Made by a program: the position numbers and the translations under genes | In this document: positions 33,473-43,900 of the stretch, piece by piece | How the letters are laid out: each line of letters begins with the position of its first letter | Numbering within the stretch: the first letter of the stretch is position 1 | From: Phaeosaccion multiseriatum | Taxonomy: Eukaryota; Ochrophyta, other classes | Reading direction: 5' to 3' | DNA: 64,000 nucleotides | Assembly (NCBI GenBank): GCA_965112735.1 | Contig: OZ218951.1 | Location: forward strand, 4,030,001 to 4,094,000 | Notes under the pieces: generated by a model | The model's input: the letters and a program-made list of their open reading frames with translations, nothing else | Databases searched by the model: none | What the model was told of the DNA's origin: nothing

Positions 33473-33733
33473 CTGCTGCTGTTGCTGCTGCTGCTGCTGC
33501 GGTGGAAGGCTAACTGGAGGTAGACGATGCTCAGGCGAAGGAGTGTGGTGCTGCTGCAAGTGGGGGCGGGGAGGAAGGGCCGGGGGCACCAGAGCGTTGT
33601 ACGTGTTCCTCCTATGGTGCACAGGTTCTTCCTCCTTGAATTCTTGATGATGCTGCTGCTGCTGGTGGTGGTATGGTTCTCTCTCCGGCTCTTGCTGGAG
33701 GGGGGGCGCGGAGCCCCTCCTCATCTGCATCAT
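30445..33733 (-). CDS. FYVE - ankyrin - RING finger protein (putative E3 ubiquitin ligase)
   Basis: Seven exons, all in phase, 677 residues: 33733-32679, 32444-32342, 32107-31867, 31621-31413, 31318-31078, 30934-30831, 30525-30445. The N-terminal ~350 residues are Gln/Ser/Pro-rich with a long poly-Gln. A FYVE zinc finger follows: CACC...FRRKHHCRNCGKLVCGSC...RVCNFC, with the basic RxHHCRxCG core that binds PI3P. Ankyrin-type repeats come next (NELPAHCAAAGGSLQLLMWL, SVLGIAANHGHLHMMRFLV), then a Gly-rich linker. A C3HC4 RING ends the protein: CIVC, CGHNACC and CPVCRTPI, split by the last intron. The combination predicts an endosome-associated ubiquitin ligase; RFFL and RNF34 share the FYVE-like plus RING plan but lack this ankyrin arrangement. 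Function is inferred from domains only. Confidence 0.88.
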
Positions 33734-34036
33734 CTTGTCCTCCTTTTTTTGCTCTTAGGGCGTTTCTAACTGCGTCCCTCTTTCGTTGTGTGTAGGCTCT
33801 ACGCGTCCTCTAGGCGGGATCTCTGCAAGAGATTGTACGTCAAGAGGGACCTCTGCTCCTCCTTCCTTTTGTTGGAGTGTACAGGGGCCTATAAGGAAGA
33901 GAGGAGGAGGCGTTCTTGTGCCAACATTTGCGCCAACGAGCCGACAAGGAAAAGTCTCAGTTTTAGTTTCAGGTTATGAGCCCCTTGCTCGAATTGAGGC
34001 GCAGACAGAAAGAGCAACGAGGCTCCAAAGCAGACG

Positions 34037-36514
34037 ATGTGCTGGCGCGGCTTCGCCCCTGTGGCGCTCCTGACGTGCGCCTGCGGCCTGCAAGCCGAGG
34101 CATTCCTTGCACCTACGAACCCTGCTCGGCTCAGCTCATGGCAGGTCTGTGATCGATCATGTGGAGGTGGCTGTGTGTTTGGCCTCATGCCTTGCGTGGG
34201 CGTGTGTGTTAGTGTCACTGCCTCTGCCACCCTTCCTCCCTGTGTTTCTTACACGTGGGCGGAGAGGGGGAGGTTTCGTGGCACGGAATTGCGTGGTGTG
34301 GCTCTCACTCTCCTTCCTGTTCTTCACCCTCCTTCCCCTATACTCCCCCCCCCCCCCTCCCGTTCGTGTGTACGTACACTTGCTCAGATCTCGCATAGGG
34401 ATGCTAGAGAAAGCTCCATTCATACCAGGAGGGGCGGGCATAGCGGCAGAAGGAGTAGCCGGAATGAGACCCGCGCGAGAAGCTACAACCCTCGCCTGAC
34501 CTTCCAAGACCGCTTAGCCCCACTAGCAGGAGGAGCACTCACAGCAGGGCGAGGGAGAAGGAGGAGTAGACACATCCCTGCTGTTGCGGCAAACGTAGAT
34601 GACGATCTCGATGCGTGGAGTGTCGGAGGCGAGGAGGAGGTGAATGATGCGGAGAGTGAGAAGGATGGAGAGGAAGGAGAGGCAGCCTGGGGGGATGATG
34701 AGGACACGTGGGCTGCTGCCGGCGATGGCGATGGCACCGAGGGTCCTGCTGCTTCTTCAACTACTAGTAGTGGTGCTGATGATGATGGCAATGCGGATAC
34801 GGATGTGTGGGCCGCGATAGACGATTGGGCTGCAGCCAGCGATAGCGACAGCGCCGAGGGTGGCGATGATGATGCCGACGGCGGGGAGGCTGATGCGGGT
34901 ACCAACGAAGCAGCTTCTGGGCCAACTTCTGCTTCGTCTGCTACCGATGCTGGGATTGATACATGGGCCGCGATAGACGAATGGGTTGCTCAAGACGGTG
35001 GTGGCGAGGAGGGGGACGACACCAACGGTGATGATGGTGATGGCAGTGAGACAGGAGGTGGTGACGAGGCGGGGGAAGGTGGGGACAAGCCGTCTGACTA
35101 TGGCGATGTCGCTGTTCCTGTCTGGGAACCCAAGGCGGCCTCACCCGTTAGCAACCTGAGCGCCTTCACCAGATCGCGAAGGAGAGGACGACCGTCCAAA
35201 GCCACCAACATGGCCGGGCCGCCCGGTCCCCGGCACCCTAGGAACCTCATTCGTCAGGCAGTTCGTCCTGAGGAAGCAGCAGACCCTGCTGGTGGTAGCG
35301 GGGAGGGGGTCGACGACTATGGCGGGATTGGTGGGTATGGACCAGATGGCGACTATCAGGGTGGCGGTGGGGCGGAGGTGAGGAGGAGGGAGGAGGACGA
35401 CGAGGTAGAGCAAGACGAGGACTTTTACTATTACGGAGAGGAGAACGTGGACTTTGATCAGAAGGACAAGGACGCGGAGCCTCTCCTCTTTTTCGACCCT
35501 CCGGAGCACGAGAATAGCCTGCCCAGACGGCAACGTATGAGGGCAGAAGACGAGTACCAGAGGGACGGGGAGGCCGGGCCGGTGTATGTGGACGAGCTTG
35601 GGGTGGAGTTCGAGTATGTTCCTGTCGATGAGGGCATCGGAGTACGCAGGGGACAAATCGTAAGTGGGAGGGGGAGGGGGAGGGGGAGGGGGAGTGATCT
35701 CCCATGGTGAGGAGGAGAGTAGGGGTTGGAGACAGAAGACAAGAGCCGAGAAGTGGTGGAGGAAGGGAGCGCAAGGGTTACTGACTCGAAATCCCTCTCT
35801 CTCTCCCCCCTCCCCTCCGCCCTCGCCCCTTGCCTCTCTCTCCCTCTCTCTCGCTTTCGCTCTCCCTCTCCCTCACCCCCCCCCCCCCCCCGACCTCTCT
35901 CTCTCCTCCTCTCCCCCCATCTCCCTGCTGCCTGCGTCTCTCTCCCTCCCTCTCCCTCTCCCTCTGTCTCTCTTTCCTCACCTCCTCCTACACAACAGAC
36001 AATCGTGTACAAAGACAAAGACATGCCCGAGAACGCCATTCTCGCCGAACATGTCAAGGCAAAGGTGCGTCTCGTCCTCGGGCTCGATATTGCGCATCGA
36101 TATCGATAACATATCTATTGTGTGGATCGAGTAATTAATGAGCGTGTATGAACTATCTGAAACTCAAAACAAACACAGGTGCACGAGCGTTTCCACGGCA
36201 TTTTGGAGTGCAACAGCTACGTGGTGGACGACGAGAACTATGATATTGAGGGAGAGAGAAATCACCTCTTTGACATTTACATGGAGTCGGCGGAGAACCT
36301 CATGCTGTACTCCAGACAAACCTCCGACAGGAACATTCCGCTCACCGACGAATATCTGGACGGGATTTTGGACGAGGTTGAGATTCAGACTAGCGACAAT
36401 CAGCTCAGGTTTATTCACACAACCATATGGCCTACTTCGGGGCGTATTACCGTGCTGCGGAAGGAGATGAAGAAGAAGGCAGGAGGCGGGGATGACGATG
36501 ATGATGACCAGTAG
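34037..36514 (+). CDS. plastid-targeted acidic protein of unknown function with WAA repeats
   Basis: Exons 34037-34144, 34388-35659, 35999-36064 and 36179-36514; 593 residues. The N-terminus is a signal peptide ending GLQAEAFLAP, matching the ASAFAP-type site of heterokont plastid precursors, followed by a basic, Ser/Arg-rich transit-like region. The middle is strongly acidic and carries three short repeats (DTWAAA, DVWAAIDDWAAA, DTWAAIDEWVAQ). The C-terminal ~230 residues look folded: acidic and aromatic (DFYYYGEENVDFD), then VHERFHGILECNSYVVDDENYDI, EVEIQTSDNQLRFIHTTIWP and SGRITVLRKE. I do not recognise this domain. Intron 34145-34387 is 243 nt (divisible by 3) and has no in-frame stop, so retained-intron protein is possible. 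Confidence 0.75.
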
Positions 36515-37591
36515 GTGCGGGGAAAGGGGGGGAGTGCGTGGCTGAGCGAGGAGGGGTGGGAAGAGGAGGAAGAGGAGGAAGATATGGAGGGAAAGGACGA
36601 GGAGGAGGGCTGTTGTTAGTGAGGAAGACAGGACTTTTCTCCCTCCCTCTCCAGGCCTGTTATAAGAACACCACTACATACATCCATACAGACATTCTTC
36701 GCCCTCCCCACCGTGCCATGATGGGAGGGTACGGAAAGCATCCGTTTCTTGCCAGCGGCGGCAGTGTCTAATGCGTAAGTAAACGAAAGGGTATGTAAGG
36801 GTAGTCGTACTGCTTCGGTTTCAGCTTATTAGACCTTACTGACCACCACTCTGTCCATGGGGTCTCACACTCGGCCGAGCAACTTCCTTCCAACTTTCTC
36901 AAGCCGAATCATGAGGCGCCTTCCTTCCTTCCTTCCTTCCTTCCTTCCTTCCTTCCTTCCTTCCTTCCCTCCTTCCCTCCTTTGCTCCGGCCCCGCGCGG
37001 GGGAAGGGGCAGGGGCGACACACGACACACGCCGAACGCACTCAAGCGAGTCGAGGCGAGGAGGCAGTGGTCAGTTACCAGTGATCAGTGGACTGTGTGT
37101 GCAGGGGGGCGTGGCCATGCGCGTGTGGGGGGCACTCTACGACGCTGGACACAGTGGGGCAGTGCCGTGCCCGCTCTCGGACGACAGCACCATGAATGGT
37201 AATGGATGGCCCCTACCCAGAGCGAGCATCTCCATCTGCATGTCCATATACCTCTACCCTGCCCTGCTCTGTTCTGCCCTGCCCATGTACCTTATGGGGC
37301 GGTGAACTCTCTGCACTGCGTGTGCGTATGGAGTGAGGCAGGGGCAGCAGCAGGAGCAGGAGGGACGCGCGGGAGGGTCCATCCGTCGGGGTATTGGGTA
37401 TGGCACGGGAGGAGCAGCCTTGTCCCTCCTTCCCTCCATCATCCTTCCTTCCCTGCTTCTTGGCCCGTCTCATGCGTTGCATTCTCACCGCGGCGTGTCG
37501 ATGCTATTGGGCAGAGAGGACTTTCATACCGAGTGCCTGCCTCCCGTCTCTCTCTCTCCTCGCTTTGCTGTCCTTCTTGCCGTCAAACGCT
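36515..37591. other. intergenic region, convergent genes
   Basis: Holds a (CCTT)n tract at 36919-36978. At 37101-37198 is an exon-like stretch with AG and GT borders (reading GVAMRVWGALYDAGHSG), which I could not connect to any gene. Possibly an unmodelled exon. Confidence 0.5.
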
Positions 37592-38744
37592 TCAAAGAAT
37601 CTGAGGGGCAGGCCACACGACCTCTGCCTCTTGACACACGTCCACCGGCGTGTCGAACATATCCATGAACTCTGTCACACTCATGTACTCGTCCGACGTA
37701 GCAAGCGTACGCACGAGCTCGTTGCACGCCACAAGATGTCCATGCTTGCGCTGCAGGGTGGAGGAGGACATGTGCCCTGCGTGATGCACCATCTCCTCGG
37801 CCAGCTCCCCAAGCTTGCTGGAGAGGAAGAGGGAGAGGGGGGGGAGGGAAGAGGAGGAAGGCAGGCGGCGCTAAGACAGACGACGAGGAAGGATGAAGGA
37901 GGATCAGGAGCAGGAGCAGGAGAAAGGGTTTAATAGCGGGCTACAAGATCTGCCCCGCCGCCGTGGACGAAACCTCCTTTCTGGAGCACGACTCTCTCTC
38001 TCTCTCTCTCTCTCTCCTTGCGGCTCCACTCACTCCATGACTCTCCAAGCAGCGTCGGTGGGGTCCTCCTTTTCCACGGTCTCTGGACTCAGGGTGAGCT
38101 CGTGGTGATGCCAGTGGTGAAAGTACGGCGTCGCGCAGTCCTCACTCGACGTCAGCACGCGGACCTCCTCCATACCACATCCCCCCTCCGCTCCCCGACC
38201 CAGGGCCGTCTGCAAGGCTCTCAAGAAGCTGGTGTTTGTGTCCAGGCTGGTCTCGATCATGTGCAAAACCGACTCGCCCTGCACCACGAGGAGGCCTGTC
38301 ACAGGAGAGCGCTTGTTGCTGTTGCTCTCTTCATTATTATTGTTGTTGCCTCCTTGCCCCTCCTCGTCCCCATCCTCCAGAGCGATTGCTTCAAACACCC
38401 CCTGGTGGAACTTAATCACGGACTCGGCGGACACATTGGGGGACTTGGTGGCGGCGAGGAGCATGCGTGTGATGCTTGCCCTCCCGCCCATCCTGGCCAT
38501 TTTCGTATCCACAAAGTCCAGCAGGCTGCTACCGAGCTCCGGCCCATGGCCTGTTGTGTCCACCGCCACAAAGAACAGCCAAGAGACGTGGTGAGATGAT
38601 GGGCAACGAAATCGAGGACACTTTACAAACCACTTTCTTCTCCCTCTCTTACTTACCGGGACTGAACGATGTCACCGTCAGTGGCTGGGTGGGGCCAGTG
38701 TCCGAGGCAGGGATGGGAGTGAAATAATGGTCTGCGGAAGCCAT
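37592..38744 (-). CDS. TEX47/BLUF-like domain protein
   Basis: Three exons in phase, 276 residues: 38744-38657, 38550-38034, 37817-37592. The central part contains a helix-rich segment (ITRMLLAATKSPNVSAESVIKF), then SPVTGLLVVQGESVLHMIE and SFLRALQ. The pattern TGLL(V/L)...LH(M/V)(I/V)E followed by a helix is the signature region of BLUF-like folds, and this version is most like the TEX47 family (testis-expressed in animals). I see no convincing flavin-binding residues, so photoreception is not claimed. The C-terminus ends EVVWPAPQIL. A run of Asn (NNNNN) interrupts a loop. The gene is divergent from BCAT across a 192-bp shared promoter. Family assignment is moderate; the gene model is stronger. 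Confidence 0.6.
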
Positions 38745-38936
38745 CTTGTCTCCTCCTCCTTGTGTGAGGGGCCCACGGCAGGATCAAGTATAGTATCTGA
38801 TACTGAAGACAAAAACGCGCTCTTTCCTCTCTTGTAACGTAACGTTTCACGGTCCTGACACCAAATTCGTTGACATATTTCGTTGACATAATTTGACCGA
38901 ACGGGACGCTGACGATCGGCGCCCAGAACCCGCGCC

Positions 38937-39928
38937 ATGGCCGTAATGAGCCTGTGCATATGCACACTCGTGTTGCAGCTCAGCCTCGGCTACTTCAGCT
39001 CTGCGTCTGCCTTCGTCGCGCCGGCAGGGACGGGCCTTGGTTCGGTAGCAGGGAGGGTGACCACGAGCGGCCCTGCTCTCGCTGGCGCCGAGCACCCAAC
39101 GTGCAGTACTAGTAGTAGCAGCAGTAGTAGTAGAAGCAGCAGCAGCAGCGGCGGCAGGAGGAGGAGCCGCCAACGGCTGGACTCGGCGGTGGTAGCGCAC
39201 TCGCCGGTAATAGCAGCGGCCAAGCAGCCGGGTGCGGCTGACCTGGACTGGGAAAACCTGGGCTTTTCATGGCGAGACACCAATTGCCATGTCAAGTATA
39301 CCTTCAGAGACGGGGCGTGGGACGAGGGCGAGTGCGTGAAAGATCCATACGTGAAGGTGCACATCGCCAACACGGCCATGCACTACGGCCAGGCCGTGTT
39401 TGAGGGCATGAAGGCCTTCCAACAAAAGGACGGGAGCGTGCGCATTTTCCGCCCGCAGGAGAACGCCGAGCGCATCCGCAACAGCGCCAAGCGAATTCTC
39501 ATGGAACCCCCTCCACCCGAGCTGTTTGTGGAGGCGTGTCGCCGAGCGGTGCAGGAGAACCTTGAGTTTGTACCGCCGTACGGGAGCGACGGGGCCTTGT
39601 ACATCCGACCTCTGCTGGTAGGCACCGGGGCTCGCATCGGCCTACAGCCGTCGGATGAGTACACGCTGCTCGTCATGGTCATGCCTGTGGGGAGCTACTA
39701 CAAGGTATGCTTTCTGTGTGTGAGAGAGGGGGGGGGGGAGGGAGAGCGAGAGAAGAGGGAGAGACAGAGAGGAAAGGGAGAGAGAGGTAGTCTCCCCTCT
39801 TCCTTCCCGTTAAGTACCGCGGCCTCCATGCTTGTTAGCCCCTCCATCCCCGGTCCCGTGTCCGCTCTCCTCACACCTATGCAACCGTACTGCTGCTGTG
39901 CCCGCTGTGCTGCCTCAACTCCCGTTCT

Positions 39929-39964
<36 letters not shown>

Positions 39965-40511
39965 GGGAGGGATGGGAAAGCCCGCCACAGCGGTTGTGGT
40001 GGACAAGTTCGACCGTGCCGCCCCCAAGGGAGTAGGAGCGGCCAAGGTAGCAGGCAACTACGCCGCAGACATGCTACCCAATATCGAGGCCAAACAGGCA
40101 GGTTACCCCATATGCCTCTACCTGGACGCCAAGACCAACACCTTGGTGGAGGAGTTTAGCACGTCCAACTTCTTTGGCATCACGGCAGACAAGAAAAAGT
40201 ATGTGACCCCCAGCTCCCCTGCCGTGCTGCCGAGCATCACCAATAAGTCACTGATGGAGATTGCCAAGGACCGAGGCATGGTGGTGGAGAAGCGAGACAT
40301 TCCCCTGGAGGAGGTGGAGTCTTTCTCCGAGGTGGCGGCGTGCGGGACGGCCGTGGTGATGACGTGCATAAAGTCGATTGTGACAGAGGACAAGGTGTAC
40401 AAACTGGGGGATGGTAATGTGGGGCCCGTCTGTCAGAGTCTGTACGACGAGGTCAGGGCCATTCAGAACGGAGAAGCACCGGACCCGCACGGATGGATGG
40501 TAGAGGTGTGA
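38937..40511 (+). CDS. BCAT: branched-chain amino acid aminotransferase, plastid-targeted
   Basis: Exons 38937-39704 and 39966-40511; 437 residues. Class IV PLP-dependent transaminase that interconverts Leu/Ile/Val and their 2-oxo acids. The signal peptide ends with the motif SSASAFVAP, the classic heterokont plastid cleavage site, followed by a Ser-rich transit segment. The enzyme body has YGQAVFEGMKAF, RPQENAERI, GALYIRPLLVGTG, the PLP-Lys region GAAKVAGNYAADML, and VEEFSTSNFFGI. Plastid localisation suggests the last step of branched-chain amino acid synthesis. The 261-nt intron is divisible by 3 and stop-free; retention would insert 87 low-complexity residues in front of the catalytic half. 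The upstream 192 bp is shared with the divergent TEX47-like gene. Confidence 0.93.
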
Positions 40512-40944
40512 GAGTGAGGGGGTGGTGGGAATACCTCCGGGGATCTGCGGGTCTTGAGGGTCTGAGGATGTGAGGGCCTGAGGTTTTCCACCCCCCTCCC
40601 CCCTCCCCCCGGACTTGCCCCTGGTGACAGCGGCGTCAGCGGCGTCCATAGCAACATTAAAGTGACGACAAAAGGCTTATTGAGGCGCAATAGCATAGCA
40701 AGAGAGCGACGAGAAAAGAGTCGGCAGGAGGGTCTTTCCAGGAGATATACTTCGAAGTATAATATAACAATAGAAGAGGAGGAGAGGGATGGAAGGAAAG
40801 AAGGAAATGGACTAGTTACCTCAACCCCCCACGTGCCCCGGTAAACTGAAACTGGCCTCCCACCTTCTCCGCCTCCTTCCACAGCTTCTCTAGATCGCGG
40901 TTAATAGCCGCACCAAAGAGCAAGGAATTTCCCCGGCTCTACCC
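40512..40944. other. intergenic region with perfect palindrome
   Basis: Between BCAT and the RPEL gene. It contains TATACTTCGAAGTATA (40746-40761), a perfect 16-bp palindrome whose 12-bp core recurs at 30194. An upstream non-coding exon of the RPEL gene could lie here but is not resolvable. Confidence 0.6.
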
Positions 40945-43900
40945 ATGGCCAGTGGAGGGAGCTCTGCGGCGAGGGAAGATGGCAGCGGGCTCTCTTCTGC
41001 AGGCATTGCTGAGCAACCTTTCTCTCTCCCCCCAGCTTCAACTTTGACTGACCAATCCGTAGCCCGGGATCTGCGAGGTGCTCCTCTCCTGAGCAGCACA
41101 CCTCTGAACACTCATGATGAGCAGCAAGGGAAGATGGAGCTGAATGAGTTAAAAGCCGTCTTCAACAGGTGAAGAATGCCTTTTGTTTCCCCTCCCACCT
41201 CTTCCCTTGCTGACCTTTCCACCCCCCCTTCCCCCCCAACGCCAACGTAACAGCATCATCAGCGGTAAGGAGAAGCCTCTACTTGAGTTCAGAGACGTGA
41301 TTCGATGCCCCGAGGTGGCTGCGCAGCTGGACGCCGGCGACCTGAGCGTCGATTCGCTGGAAGCCCTCTGGTTGGAGGCGGCCTCCGGGGTAACAGCAGC
41401 AGCAGCACCACCAGCAGGGAGCCCACAGGACAGCAAAGGAGGTAGGTACAGGAAAGATCTCCGGTGCTTTCGACAAGGCGTAAGCAACAAGCAGGGTGTA
41501 AACTCCTTTCTTTCCTTGCTCTCCTTGAATTTTTCATTCACTTCTGCTCTTTTGCAGCGTGGGGCATCATGACGGCGCTTCCCTTTGAAGGCTTCCTCAT
41601 GTTCCTGCAGCGGGCAGAGGACAGCTTGATGCCTTGTGGTGCTGGGCCTGGAGTAGAGGGCGACAGCAAGAGCCAGCGTGAAGGGAGTGTAGAAAGAGCC
41701 CCCAAAGTGGCCGGAGAGGACCTCGAAGAGGTGAGAGGGTGTGTGTGTGTGCGAGTGTGTGTGTGTGCGTGCGTGTGTGTGTGCGAGTGTGTGTGTGTGC
41801 GTGCGTGTGTGTGTGTGTGTGAGAGAGAGAGAGCGACTCACGGTGCTGCTCTGTTGCATGAGGTCCATGCACTGCTCTGTACAGAGGCAGAGACAGAGAG
41901 CAGTCCTTCGCCAGTTCCTTCGCCAGCGACCGACCCTAACCCTTACCTTACCCCACACACGTGCGGCTGGCCCCTGGGCCTCTGTTCCCCTGTGGCAGCA
42001 GGTCATCATGGCCCGTGCGACGGAGTTGGTGACTGCACGGCATGTGCTGCTGGGAATGCTCAGGGCCACGCTCACAGCGCACTACAGAGGCGATAGAGGC
42101 TTGGAACAGAGCGAGGAGAATATGGAGGGCAGGGAGGAGGCACGAGGAGAGGCACTGAGGGCCGCCTTGATCCGAGCGACAGTAGAGCAGGTATGTATGT
42201 ATGTAACATGTACTTCGTAGTATGTATAAGTGACTACCGTGTGCGTGTCTGCCTGTCTGTCTGTCTGTCTCTCTCTGTGTGTGTATGTGTTTGTGTGTGT
42301 GTGTGAGTGTGTGCGTGTGTGTGTATGTGTACGTACATACATAAGGTAGAGTGGGAGCTTGACGTGATACATGCATGTCACGGAATGCGACACTGAGAAG
42401 AGGGAACGGGGAGAAGAGCCCTCGCCCAGTCAGTCAGTCAGTCAGTCAGTCAGTCAGTCAGTCAGTCAGTCAGTCAGTCAGTCAGTTCCCCTCTTCTTGG
42501 TGACGTCACCCGTGCCCCTCTCAAACCTCCCGGGCCGCCGTCTTTCCCCCCCAGGGTCTTGTCCACCGCGAGTCCAAAGAAGCTCTGCAGCACCGTGGAG
42601 TGTACCAAACGCAGACCTCCAATGCACATATGGAGAAGGTAAGCAGCAAGCCAAAGAGCAGACAGGCAGCAGACAGGCAGGCAGGCAGGCAGGCATGGAG
42701 TGGAGTCAAAGGGAGGGAAGGGGGTTTGCTTTTGTGCTTGAATGACAGGGCCTTCTCCCTTCCCTTCCCTCCCTCCCTGCCTCTCTCCCTCCCTCCCTCT
42801 CTCCCTCCCTGCCTCTCTCCCTCCCTGCCTCTCTCCCTCCCTCCCTCCCTCCCTCCCTCCCTCCCTCCCTCCCTCCCTCCCTCCCTCCCTCCCTCCCTCC
42901 CCCCCTTCCTCCTGTCCCCTCTCTCCCTCTACCCTCGTCCGCATGTCATCAGACGCGAGCCTCTGCCCAGGTGGCGCATATGCTCAAGCGGCAATCTTCC
43001 AAGGAGGAGCTGTTCAACAGAGGTATCTTGCATGGCCAGGCAAGCACAGCCCTCAGCCGCCAGCTCGACTTGGACCTGAGGAGCAATATGGTGAAGCACC
43101 AACTCGAGCGGCGGGAGTCCAAGCAGCAGCTGGAAGCCGCAGGTGGGTTGAGACTCTTGGTGATGAGGACGATGGGTAAGCAGGGTTGAAGTACAAGAAC
43201 GACTACATCAGGAGGAAGAATAAGAGGAATAAGAAGACTGAACCGAGTGATGGCGCGGTCTATACCTCGCTGCCAGCCAAACAGCCCTGCTCATGCATGT
43301 CGACGCTCTTATCTCTCTCTCTCTGTCACTCACACCACGCCCCCCTCCCTCATCGCGCTGCGCCCCTTCGATTGTTCCTTTCACTTGATTAAGGCATTAT
43401 CGTGCCAACGTCTGAAGACGGCGTGTCGTCACGGGATGTCGAGCTCTCGTTTCTTGCGGCAAAGCTCAGCCACGACCTACAGCATAGGGACGACAGGTTA
43501 GTGAGTGAGGGAGTGAGGGAGTGAGGGAGTGAGTGAGGGAGGGAGTTGGGTTGAGTGAGTGAGTGAGTGAGAGAGGGGGGAGGGAGGGCGGGGAGAGGGG
43601 GAGTGGAGAGGGGGAGATAGGGAGATGCAGAGAGGGGAAGAGGGGAGGGAAGGGGAAGGGATTTCTCCCTCCATTTCTCCCTCCTTCCAACTCACGCATA
43701 CGCGCACGCACGTCCTCCCTCTCTCCGGCGGCGGCACATGTCCATGCCCCCCTTTGCCTCTACGCACGCACACACGCACGCACACACGCACGCACACATG
43801 CACCAGAGAGGCCCTTGTGCAGAAAGGTGTGCTCATGCCCGACTCGGAAACCTCCGCCGCTCAGCAGCACCTCGATCACAAGCTGGCGGAGTCGGTGGTG

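Noticed and set aside
37101-37198. Exon-like stretch (GVAMRVWGALYDAGHSG...) with AG and GT borders
   Set aside because: Could not be linked in phase to any neighbouring exon; kept only as a note in the intergenic entry.
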